Shown piece by piece: positions 9,430 through 16,469 of a stretch of 64,000 nucleotides of DNA. Source of the stretch: Pannonibacter phragmitetus_B (lineage in GTDB: Bacteria; Pseudomonadota; Alphaproteobacteria; Rhizobiales; Stappiaceae); assembly GCF_050510895.1 (NCBI RefSeq), contig NZ_JBNINT010000002.1, positions 1 to 64,000 on the forward strand, given 5' to 3'. The position numbers were made by a program, and so were the translations under genes. Every line of letters starts with the position of its first letter. Within the stretch, counting starts at the first letter, position 1. The notes under the pieces are model-generated. The model saw only the letters and a list, made by a program, of their open reading frames with translations. It was not told where the DNA came from and did no database searches.

Positions 9430-10128
9430 ATGAAATCCCACTATATTGACGAAATCCGGCAGCTGGACCTGTTTCGCGGCATGCGGGACGACAGCTTCGA
9501 GGCCTTGATGCGCGGGGCCTATGTGCACTCGTTTCCCCCGCTGGTGGAGATGATCCGCGAAGGCGAGATGAGCGACTTCCTGCATGTGGTGATGGACGGC
9601 AGCGTCGAGCTTTTCGCCTCATGGGGAGGCAAGGACACCACGCTCAACATCGTGCGGCCCGTATCCACCTTCATTCTGGCCGCAACGATCCGCAGCGCGC
9701 CCTATCTCATGTCCGCCCGCACGCTGGAGCGTTCGCGCATCGTCATGCTGCCATCCGAGGATGTCCTCAAGGTTTTCGACGATGACACCGGCTTTGCCAG
9801 AGCCGTGGTGGTGGAACTTGCCACCTGCTTCCGCCACTCCATCAAGCACACCAAGACGCTGAAGCTGCGCACCTCGCTGGAGCGGCTGGCCAATTACGTG
9901 TTGCAGGAAAGCATGGGGCGCAACGGTGTGGACGCCTTCAGTCTTAACATCGAAAAACGCAAGCTGGCCTCCCTGCTCGGCATGACACCGGAGAATCTCT
10001 CCCGCGCTATCAAGGCCCTGACGGAACATGGTGTGCTGATCGAGGGCAGCCGTGTGGTGATCGAGGACATGCCGGGCCTGACGCGCTTTGCAAGGCCCAC
10101 GCCGCTGATCGACGATCCCACCTCCTGA
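9430..10128 (+). CDS. Crp/Fnr-family regulator of denitrification (NnrR/Dnr type)
   Basis: 232-aa transcription factor. Residues about 20-110 form the cyclic-nucleotide-like sensor fold, followed by a dimerisation helix and a C-terminal winged HTH (KRKLASLLGMTPENLSRAIK). The recognition helix has E-x-x-S-R (ENLSR), the FNR-type specificity for TTGAT half-sites. There is no N-terminal cysteine cluster as in FNR, so it is more like the NO-responsive NnrR/Dnr group. Its place between nnrS and DUF2249/NorEF genes supports control of NO and N2O respiration genes. A candidate box lies upstream at 9376-9389. Which subgroup it belongs to needs a tree. Confidence 0.85.
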   Translation: MKSHYIDEIRQLDLFRGMRDDSFEALMRGAYVHSFPPLVEMIREGEMSDFLHVVMDGSVELFASWGGKDTTLNIVRPVSTFILAATIRSAPYLMSARTLERSRIVMLPSEDVLKVFDDDTGFARAVVVELATCFRHSIKHTKTLKLRTSLERLANYVLQESMGRNGVDAFSLNIEKRKLASLLGMTPENLSRAIKALTEHGVLIEGSRVVIEDMPGLTRFARPTPLIDDPTS

Positions 10129-10161
10129 TCCGGCCCTTCCCGGCCCTATCCCGTTGCAAGT

Positions 10162-10175
10162 TTGTGCCCGCACAA
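10162..10175 (+). promoter_or_regulatory. candidate NnrR-type TTG-N8-CAA palindrome
   Basis: TTTGTGCCCGCACAAA (10161-10176) is a perfect 6+6 dyad with a 4-base centre, 63 bases upstream of the DUF2249 start. It fits the loose TTG-N8-CAA pattern of NnrR sites, so the adjacent regulator could drive this DUF2249/ccoG/nor group. Confidence 0.4.
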
Positions 10176-10189
10176 AGAAGCGGTGCCCC

Positions 10190-10228
10190 GGCGCTGTCAG
10201 GATCTGCCTGATCCTGCAAGACAGCGCC
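10190..10228 (+). promoter_or_regulatory. hairpin in the 5' leader of the DUF2249 gene
   Basis: Two nested perfect arms are present: an outer GGCGCTGTC (10190-10198) pairing with GACAGCGCC (10220-10228), and an inner AGGATC (10199-10204) pairing with GATCCT (10210-10215). The structure ends 11 bases before the ATG at 10240. No U-run follows, so it is not a standard terminator. A role in mRNA stability or translation is possible. Confidence 0.45.
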
Positions 10229-10239
10229 CGGAGCCCCTC

Positions 10240-10488
10240 ATGCCCGCCAATTCCATCGCCGGAACCATCCCCGCCATTGACGTCTGCGGCCTGCCCTGCG
10301 CCATCCGCCGTGCACTTGCCTGCGAAATGTTCGACGCCCTTCAGCCCGGCGGCTTTTTCGAACTCGTCAACGACCGCGACCCCTCGCCCCTCAAGGCGCA
10401 GCTTGCGCAGCGGTCCGTCGCGCGTTTCACCTGGGATACTCTGGAAGACGGTCCGCAGATCTGGCGGGTGCGGGTCGGCAGGCCATGA
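10240..10488 (+). CDS. DUF2249 domain protein
   Basis: 82-aa protein with the DUF2249 pattern: conserved FDALQPGGFFELVNDRDPSPLKAQL and an aromatic-rich end (WRVRVGR). DUF2249 proteins are small, TusA-like in fold, and commonly sit next to NO/denitrification and cytochrome oxidase genes; the reaction is unknown. The ATG at 10240 is chosen because it starts at the domain, and the preceding 5' leader is structured. Its stop overlaps the next start by ATGA, so the two are translationally coupled. Confidence 0.8.
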   Translation: MPANSIAGTIPAIDVCGLPCAIRRALACEMFDALQPGGFFELVNDRDPSPLKAQLAQRSVARFTWDTLEDGPQIWRVRVGRP

Positions 10489-11952
10489 CCTATCAGATCA
10501 TTCCGCCCATCACTGGAAAGCCAATAGCTGCAAGGCCAGCCCGGCCGCAGAGCCCGGCCGCCGCAAACGGGGGCGCGTCATTCCGCAGGCGGTCAAGGGC
10601 AAGTTCCGCACGCTGAAATGGCGGCTGCTGGTCTTGTGCCTTGCCGTCTATTACGTGCTGCCCTTCCTGCGCTGGGGGCGCGGGGCCGGTCAGCCGGACC
10701 AGGCGGTTCTGTTTGATCTGGCCAATGTGCGCTTCTACGTCTTCTTCATCGAGATCCGGGCACAGGAGCTTTATTACCTCACCGGCCTTCTGGTGCTGGC
10801 AACGCTCGTTCTGGTGCTGATGAATGCGCTGGCCGGGCGTGTCTGGTGCGGCTTCTTCTGCCCGCAGACCATCTGGACGGACCTGTTCCTGCTGGTCGAA
10901 CGGAAGTTCGAGGGCGACCGCCGCCAGCAGATACAGGCCCTGAAGCAGCCGCTCACCCTTTCGAGGCTCCTGCGCAAAACGGCCAAGCACGTTGTCTGGC
11001 TGGGCATTGCGGCGGCCACGGGCGGTGCTTTCGTGCTCTATTTCGCCGATGCGCCCACCCTGCTGCGCAGCCTTGCTTCGGGCGAAGCGCCGCTGCTGGC
11101 CTACAGCATGGTGCTGACGCTGACCTTCACCACCTATTCCCTCGCGGGCCTTGCGCGGGAAAAGGTCTGCACCTTCATGTGCCCCTGGCCCCGCCTGCAA
11201 GGGGCGATCTGGGATGCGCAGGCGCTGACGGTGAACTACCGCCCGCAGCGGGGCGAGCCGCGCATGTCGGCCAAAAAGGCCGTGACCGCCCGCGAGATGG
11301 GCCTTCCGGCGGGCGATTGCGTTGACTGCAATGCCTGCGTTGCCGTCTGCCCCATGGGCATCGACATCCGGCAGGGGCCGAGCATTGCCTGCATCAACTG
11401 CGGCCTGTGCGTGGATGCCTGCGACAGCACAATGTTCCGCCTCGACCGGCTGCGCGGGCTGATCGACTACGAAAGCTGGACCAACATCGAACGGGAGATG
11501 CAGGGCAAGGAACGCCAGCCCGTCCGCCTGCTGCGGCCCAAGGTGCTGGCCATTGCGCTGGCCGCGCTGGCGCTGGCCGCAGGCATGGCCATTCACCTGT
11601 CAGAACGCGCCACGCTGGCCCTTGCCGTGATCCACGAGCGCACGCCCGCCGCCGTGCAGCTCAGCGATGGCCAGATCCGCAATGCCTATGAGGTGCGGAT
11701 CACCAACACCACGGGCGAACCGGCGCTGATCCGCCTGTCTGTCACGGGTGCCGCCCCGCTCACCCTCGCCTCCCCGGTCTGGAGCCGGACAAAGACGGCA
11801 GCCTTGCCGCCGGTCTTGCCGCCAACGGCAGCCGCAAGCTGCGGGTGACGCTGACCGCAGGGCCAGAGCTTGCCGGCGACATCCGCTTCACCCTGCAGAA
11901 CCCGGCGAACGGCGAGGAAACGGCAACGGAGAGCCGGTTCTTCCTGCCGTGA
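10485..11952 (+). CDS. CcoG/RdxA/FixG-like membrane polyferredoxin (two frameshifts)
   Basis: About 490 aa when repaired. The N-terminal membrane part (VYYVLPFLRWGRG, then WCGFFCPQTIWTDLF) is followed by more helices, the CTFMCPWPRLQGA motif, and a two-cluster ferredoxin domain (CVDCNACVAVCP and CINCGLCVDAC). The C-terminal Ig-like domain has the VRITNTTGEPALIRLSVTG segment. This family (CcoG) reduces copper for cbb3 oxidase assembly; here it sits in an NO/N2O cluster without cco genes, so a copper or electron-transfer role for NosZ or NorB is possible. The start at 10485 overlaps the previous stop. One-base losses are at GGGGG 10569-10573 (repair gives NGGRVIPQAV) and CCCC 11772-11775 (repair gives ASPGLEPDKDG). 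Confidence 0.88.
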
Positions 11953-11991
11953 GCTGTGTTTGCATTAGAGGCAGTGAGGCATTCGGCCTGT

Positions 11992-12295
11992 GGCACGGCC
12001 TATCTGTCCTCCTCCCCTTGAGGGGCAGTGTTTACATTGGACGCACGGAGGAGGAATGAACCTTCGTTTTGCTGCAGCGCCCCTCTCCCCCTTGAGGGGA
12101 GATGTCTGCGTTAGCAGACAGAGGGGGTGGCAGCGCTTCATCACAGCATCACCTCTCATATGACCGGATAGTCCATTACCCCCTCTGCCCCCTGCCGGGG
12201 GCATCTCCCCCTCAAGGGGGAGAGGAACTGGTGCCTGACTGGAAGTCCGTTGTGAATAATGCCCCTCAAGGGGAGGGGGACAGATAGGCCGTGCC
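11992..12295. repeat. MITE-like element with 35-bp terminal inverted repeats, RIME-like mosaic repeat
   Basis: The ends, 11992-12026 and 12261-12295, are inverted repeats matching at 34 of 35 positions (GGCACGGCCTATCTGTCC at each end). Inside is a second, imperfect inverted pair: CTCTCCCCCTTGAGGGGAGA near 12083 and its counterpart near 12180-12225, each itself hairpin-forming. It fills the gap between the ccoG-like gene and norE and has no coding capacity. A related copy is at 40111-40330. The style (CCCCTCAAGGGG blocks) resembles the intergenic mosaic elements of rhizobia. Confidence 0.75.
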
Positions 12296-12316
12296 GGGTC
12301 AACAACAACCGACGCC

Positions 12317-12904
12317 GTGAGCGGGAACATGAAAGCCCATCCGATGCCCCACCCGTCAACCACAGCCCCACAGGAGCAGGAAGACCTCGAAGGCCTGCCC
12401 GGCAACGTGCTGATGTGGATCTTTATCCTCGGCGATGTTGCGGTGTTTGCCCTGCTGCTGGGTGGCTTTGGCGTGGCAAAGCTGCTGAACCGCGAGGCCT
12501 TCCTTACCGGGCAGGCGCAGCTTTCCGGCACTGCGGCGCTGCTGGAGACCTTCGCGCTCATCCTCAGCGGCTGGCTGGCGGCCATAGCGGTGGAGCGCCA
12601 GCGCCTGGGCCGCAGCATCCGGCCCTTTCTCGCCGGTGCCATCGGCTTCGGCAGCCTGTTTCTGGTGTTCAAGGCGGGCGAATATGCGCAGAGCCTTTCA
12701 GCCTTCAGCTACGAGGAGACTTTCGCGCAGATCTACTACCTGCTGACCGGCTTCCACGCCCTGCATGTCATCCTCGGGCTGGTGCTGCTGCTGGTGTCTT
12801 TCGCTCGCTCACAGGCGCAGCATCTGCCGGATTTTGTCCGCTACTGGCATTTCACCGACATCGTGTGGCTGCTGATCTTCCCCACGGTCTATATCCTGAG
12901 GTGA
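12317..12904 (+). CDS. norE: NorE, cytochrome oxidase subunit III-like protein
   Basis: 195-aa membrane protein with five hydrophobic segments, of the haem-copper oxidase subunit III family in its NorE branch: LPGNVLMWIFILGDVAVFALLL near the start, FKAGEY in the middle, and the HFTDIVWLLIFPTVYIL end. NorE is accessory to nitric oxide reductase (NorCB). It starts at GTG 12317 or at ATG 12329 in the same frame. norF follows within four bases. The norCBQD genes are not in this window. Confidence 0.88.
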   Translation: MSGNMKAHPMPHPSTTAPQEQEDLEGLPGNVLMWIFILGDVAVFALLLGGFGVAKLLNREAFLTGQAQLSGTAALLETFALILSGWLAAIAVERQRLGRSIRPFLAGAIGFGSLFLVFKAGEYAQSLSAFSYEETFAQIYYLLTGFHALHVILGLVLLLVSFARSQAQHLPDFVRYWHFTDIVWLLIFPTVYILR

Positions 12905-12908
12905 TGCG

Positions 12909-13175
12909 ATGAGAGCCCTGCACATCAGCGCGGCCGCACTTCTCGTGCTGACCGCCCTTTCCCTCCCCATCATCGCTCTCCCCGCAGGCGCCCTGCCCGC
13001 CAGCCTTGCGCCGCTGCTCTTCGCGCTCACCTTCGTCAAGGTCATGACCGTGCTGCTGGTCTTTGCAGAGCTGCGTCACGCCGGGCGCGGCTGGCAGGTG
13101 GGGCTTGGGGGCGGCTTCGCCCTTCTCCTCGGCGTCCTCCTCACGCTGCATCTTCTCGCCGGTTATGTAGGGTGA
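12909..13175 (+). CDS. norF: NorF, small membrane subunit
   Basis: 88-aa protein with three hydrophobic segments, matching the NorF/oxidase subunit IV-like family (FVKVMTVLLVFAELRHA is typical). It follows norE with the same orientation and a four-base gap, so it is co-transcribed. It is accessory to NO reductase assembly or activity. It ends four bases before the convergent ChaN-like gene. Confidence 0.85.
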   Translation: MRALHISAAALLVLTALSLPIIALPAGALPASLAPLLFALTFVKVMTVLLVFAELRHAGRGWQVGLGGGFALLLGVLLTLHLLAGYVG

Positions 13176-13179
13176 AACC

Positions 13180-14028
13180 TCACACCTCCTGCGGATCAAG
13201 GCAGAAGAGGGCATGGGCGAGGCCCGCAGCGGGCGGGGCGGCATCCAGATGCGGCAGCAGGACTTGCGTGCCGCTGACGCCAAGGTCCGCCAGCTGGGCG
13301 GGGGTGCCGTGGCCGAATTCCAGATGCCCGCGCCCGATGATGCCGATCACCAGCGGCGGCTCCGGCTGGTTGCGGAGGGCAGCGATGCGGCAGGCGAAGG
13401 ATCTGTCCCACACCTGCTGAGCACGGACGAAGCGGTCGAAGGCCGGATCTTCAGGGCTGGCCGCCTTGCGGTTGGGCGAGCCGCCGCCGGTGATGGAAAA
13501 CAGATACTGACGGTAGGCGGGCGTGGCCGGCACGGCGGGGGTCAGCCCGTCGCGGTCTTCTTCCGCGATGGCCTCCCAGCCCTCCTTGCCCACCTCGCTG
13601 ACCAGCGCCCTGCGGCAGTTGAGCCCGTGCATGGGGATGGCGAACTGGCGGCAGAAGCGGAACAGCGGCAGGTACAGCTCAGCCGGAAAGCCCCAGACCG
13701 TGCCCCATTCCGCCTGTTCCAGAAACTCCGCCTCGCTCAGCTCCCCGGCCACCCAGCGGGCCAGAACCGGATCGAGCCTTGCGGGAAACATCTCGAAGCC
13801 CATGACAATATCAGGCCGCAGGGCCAGAAGCCCGGCGGCCACATGCAATTGCCAGCGGTGCTGGGCCGCCTTGTCGTGCCGCTCACCCAAAAGGACGGCA
13901 GGCGCGGAAGCTGCACGGCGCAGCACCTCCTGATGGCTGGCTTGCACCGCGCCTTCAGGCCCGCCTTCTGGCCCATCCGCTGGCGCCAGCCAGACGCCGG
14001 GACGGACGGGGGAGGATTGCACGCTCAT
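13180..14028 (-). CDS. ChaN-like haem-binding protein
   Basis: 282-aa protein of the ChaN/DUF399 family (iron-regulated haem-binding proteins). The family hallmarks LLGERHDKAAQHRWQLHVAA, VMGFEMFP and VIGIIGRGHLEFGHG are all visible. Unlike Campylobacter ChaN it has no signal peptide or lipobox, so it is probably cytoplasmic. The start at 14028 (MSVQSSP) overlaps the stop of the upstream gene by four bases (ATGA), and it is the last gene of the reverse-strand receptor operon. A haem-trafficking role is inferred from the family and context. Confidence 0.82.
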   Translation of the reverse strand: MSVQSSPVRPGVWLAPADGPEGGPEGAVQASHQEVLRRAASAPAVLLGERHDKAAQHRWQLHVAAGLLALRPDIVMGFEMFPARLDPVLARWVAGELSEAEFLEQAEWGTVWGFPAELYLPLFRFCRQFAIPMHGLNCRRALVSEVGKEGWEAIAEEDRDGLTPAVPATPAYRQYLFSITGGGSPNRKAASPEDPAFDRFVRAQQVWDRSFACRIAALRNQPEPPLVIGIIGRGHLEFGHGTPAQLADLGVSGTQVLLPHLDAAPPAAGLAHALFCLDPQEV

Positions 14029-14720
14029 GCAGCGGCCTCCGGCAGGCGGATGGCGAGCGCACCTGCTTCGCCGCCCGCGCCAAGCGCATGCTGCCAGCCG
14101 TCCGCCTCTCTCCAGCCTCTGACGCTGCCGGCCTGCAGATGCAGGTGGAAGTGGCTGGTGATGATGTTGAAATAGCCGCTCATCGGGCGGATGGACTCCA
14201 CCGGGCCGGTCCATTTCTGGCTGATGGCCGGTGTTTCGAAGCGGATCACCGCCGCGCCCTGGCCCGTCAACGCCTCCAGAAAGACACCGCCTGCGTCGCC
14301 ATCCTCTACCGCTTCCGGCCCCGCCGGTGTGCCGGGATGTTCCGGACGCAAGGACGGCAGGCGCGGGAAGGCGGCAAGCGCGGCAGCAAAGGGCGCTTCG
14401 CCTTCCATGCCGGTCACCGAGAACAGCACACCGCCGTCAGAGCCCAGAAAATCAAGGCGCGGATAGACCTTGTCCTTCATCACGGAGGAGGTGTCGAAAT
14501 CCACCGCCTTGATCAGCGGAAGGCGGATCTCGCTGTCATGGCAGGCGCCTTCGATGCGCAGCAGATCCCTTTCGCGCACCACCCGCTCCACCGGCCCGAT
14601 CCGCTCGTGCAGGCTGCCGCCAGACCGCACGATCACCATCAGCCGGTCCATCTCCGGCAGCAGTGCCAGAACGGCGGCGGGTGCAGCGTCAAGGCGGTGG
14701 CGTTTGATCTCTTCACTCAT
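14025..14720 (-). CDS. HemS/ChuX-like haem-utilisation protein
   Basis: 231-aa protein with weak but recognisable resemblance to haem-utilisation proteins of the HemS/ChuX/HutX group: MVIVRSGGSLHERIGPVE matches the family's VIVxxGGSxxExxGP block, and YPRLDFLGSDGGVLFSVTG the xxQFFDxxGxxxxKV block. A His-containing strand FNIITSHFHLHLQ lies near residue 187 and could bind haem. It overlaps both neighbours by four bases, so three genes are coupled. Function as an intracellular haem carrier or degrading factor is inferred; the assignment is moderately sure. Confidence 0.65.
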   Translation of the reverse strand: MSEEIKRHRLDAAPAAVLALLPEMDRLMVIVRSGGSLHERIGPVERVVRERDLLRIEGACHDSEIRLPLIKAVDFDTSSVMKDKVYPRLDFLGSDGGVLFSVTGMEGEAPFAAALAAFPRLPSLRPEHPGTPAGPEAVEDGDAGGVFLEALTGQGAAVIRFETPAISQKWTGPVESIRPMSGYFNIITSHFHLHLQAGSVRGWREADGWQHALGAGGEAGALAIRLPEAAA

Positions 14721-16465
14721 GCAAGGGCTCCTGTGGCGGATAATTCAGGCTCCGGGCGGGTATAAGCGTCCGGGGCAGTCAGATGCAGGGTCACGTAGTC
14801 CCCCAGCGCTTCGGGCGGACGGTGGGCGGCGCAGATGATCGTGGCACCGGGCAGCGCCGCCCGCAGCCGGGCCAGCAGATCCACCTCGCTGCGCGCGTCG
14901 AGCGCGCTGGTCGCCTCGTCCAGAATGAGCACGGCCGGCCGGTGGATGAAGACCCGCGCCAGGGCAAGGCGCTGGCGCTCGCCCATGGACAGGCCCGCAA
15001 AGCCTTCCGCCCCCGGCAGATCCAGCGCGGCAAGCTTGTGGCCGAGACCCACCTCTCTCAGTGCCGCCTCGATGGCCTCGCGGCCCACCTCCTCCGGCTC
15101 CAGCGGATAGCTGGCGGCATGAGCAAGGCCCTCGGGGAAGACACGCGGGGCCTGCGGCAGCACAAGGCGCGGCCCATCGGGCATTGAAATGCGGCCCTCG
15201 CCAAAGGGCCAGAGGCCGGAAAGCGCCGCCAGCAGCGTGCTTTTGCCCACCCCCGATGGCCCGGCCACCCAGAGGCACTGGCCGGGGCGCAGCGCCACAT
15301 CGGGAACCGGCGCCAGCCGCATGCCCTGCGGGGTGGAGAGCGCCACGCCGCGCAGCGCCAGGCCGCCGCCGGGGGCAGGCCCCCATGTGACCGCCTGCGG
15401 CACGCCCTCCAGCGTCTGCGGATGGCGCGCCAGCGCCAGCAGGCCATCCAGACGCTCCGACACGGCGACGAACTCCGCCAGATCCCGGTAGGAGAAGATG
15501 AACCAGCTCAGCGTCGTTGCGGTGGTCGAGAAGGCCTGCGCCAGCTGCATCAACCCGCCGAGGGTCAGGTTCCCGGCGAAATAGACGGGCAGCGCCAGAA
15601 AGGTGGGAATGCGCAGGATCGTTTGCACATAGGGCCGGACGAACAGGCCGAGGATGACTTCGGCGCGGATGAGCCGGTGCCAGTTGCAGCGGACTTCACC
15701 GAACCTGCGCTCAAGGCGGCGGCGTTCGGCTTCTTCGCCGGAGGACTGGGCGATTTCATCGGTGCCTTCGCGCAGCTGCACCAGCGCATGGCGGAAATCC
15801 GCCTCGCGCCGCTCCTGCTGGAACACCAGCCCCTTCACCGGACGGCCCAGCAGGTGGGTCATCAGGCTCGACACCGCCACGTAGAGGAAGGCGGCCCAGA
15901 CCATGTAGCGCGCGATCTCCACATCAACACCGAAGAGCGTGAAGCTGAGCGGAACAGCCGAGAGCGACCACAGCACCGCCACATAGGAGACGAGCGCCAC
16001 CAAATTGGAAATCACGTCCAGCGTTTCGATGAGCAGCCGCTCGATGAACTTGCGGCAGTCTTCGGCAATGCGCTGGTCCGGATTATCTACCGGCTGCGCC
16101 GAAAAGCCGGGGCGCAGATGCCAGTAGGCCTTGTTGGCGAGCCAGGCATCCAGCACGCAAGCCGTCAGCCGCTCGCGCAGGCGCATCTGCAGCCGCTTGC
16201 GCAGCCAGTCGCTGGTGATGAAGCAAGCGGCCGAGGCTGAAATCAGCAGGGCAAAATGACCGACCTGAATCAGGGCCTGCGCTGCATCCCGCTGTTCCAG
16301 CGCGTCATAGAAGGCCTTTTGCCAGTCGATCAGCTGCACCGACACCCAGACGGCGGCAAATTGCAGGCCGAGAACGACCGCATAAAGGACAAGCGCCACC
16401 GGCGCGCCGGGGCCCGACGCGGCAAGCCGCGTCAGACGGTAAGTCCGGGCAAGAACTGCGCGCAT
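14717..16465 (-). CDS. SbmA/YddA/BclA-type ABC transporter, fused membrane and ATPase domains
   Basis: 582-aa half-transporter. Residues 1-320 form the SbmA/BacA-like membrane domain (WQKAFYDALEQRD, DNPDQRIAEDCRKF and FLALPVYFAGNLTLGGLMQ are family landmarks). Residues 370-560 are an ABC ATPase with Walker A GPSGVGKS, signature LSMGERQRLALAR and Walker B VLILDEATSALD. Relatives (YddA, BclA, mycobacterial Rv1819c) move peptides or corrinoids inward. The gene lies between a TonB receptor and haem-like proteins with no HmuTUV-type ABC genes, so it may be the inner-membrane step of this uptake system. Start 16465 is five bases from the receptor stop. Confidence 0.85.
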   Translation of the reverse strand: MRAVLARTYRLTRLAASGPGAPVALVLYAVVLGLQFAAVWVSVQLIDWQKAFYDALEQRDAAQALIQVGHFALLISASAACFITSDWLRKRLQMRLRERLTACVLDAWLANKAYWHLRPGFSAQPVDNPDQRIAEDCRKFIERLLIETLDVISNLVALVSYVAVLWSLSAVPLSFTLFGVDVEIARYMVWAAFLYVAVSSLMTHLLGRPVKGLVFQQERREADFRHALVQLREGTDEIAQSSGEEAERRRLERRFGEVRCNWHRLIRAEVILGLFVRPYVQTILRIPTFLALPVYFAGNLTLGGLMQLAQAFSTTATTLSWFIFSYRDLAEFVAVSERLDGLLALARHPQTLEGVPQAVTWGPAPGGGLALRGVALSTPQGMRLAPVPDVALRPGQCLWVAGPSGVGKSTLLAALSGLWPFGEGRISMPDGPRLVLPQAPRVFPEGLAHAASYPLEPEEVGREAIEAALREVGLGHKLAALDLPGAEGFAGLSMGERQRLALARVFIHRPAVLILDEATSALDARSEVDLLARLRAALPGATIICAAHRPPEALGDYVTLHLTAPDAYTRPEPELSATGALA

Positions 16466-16469
16466 GGGC

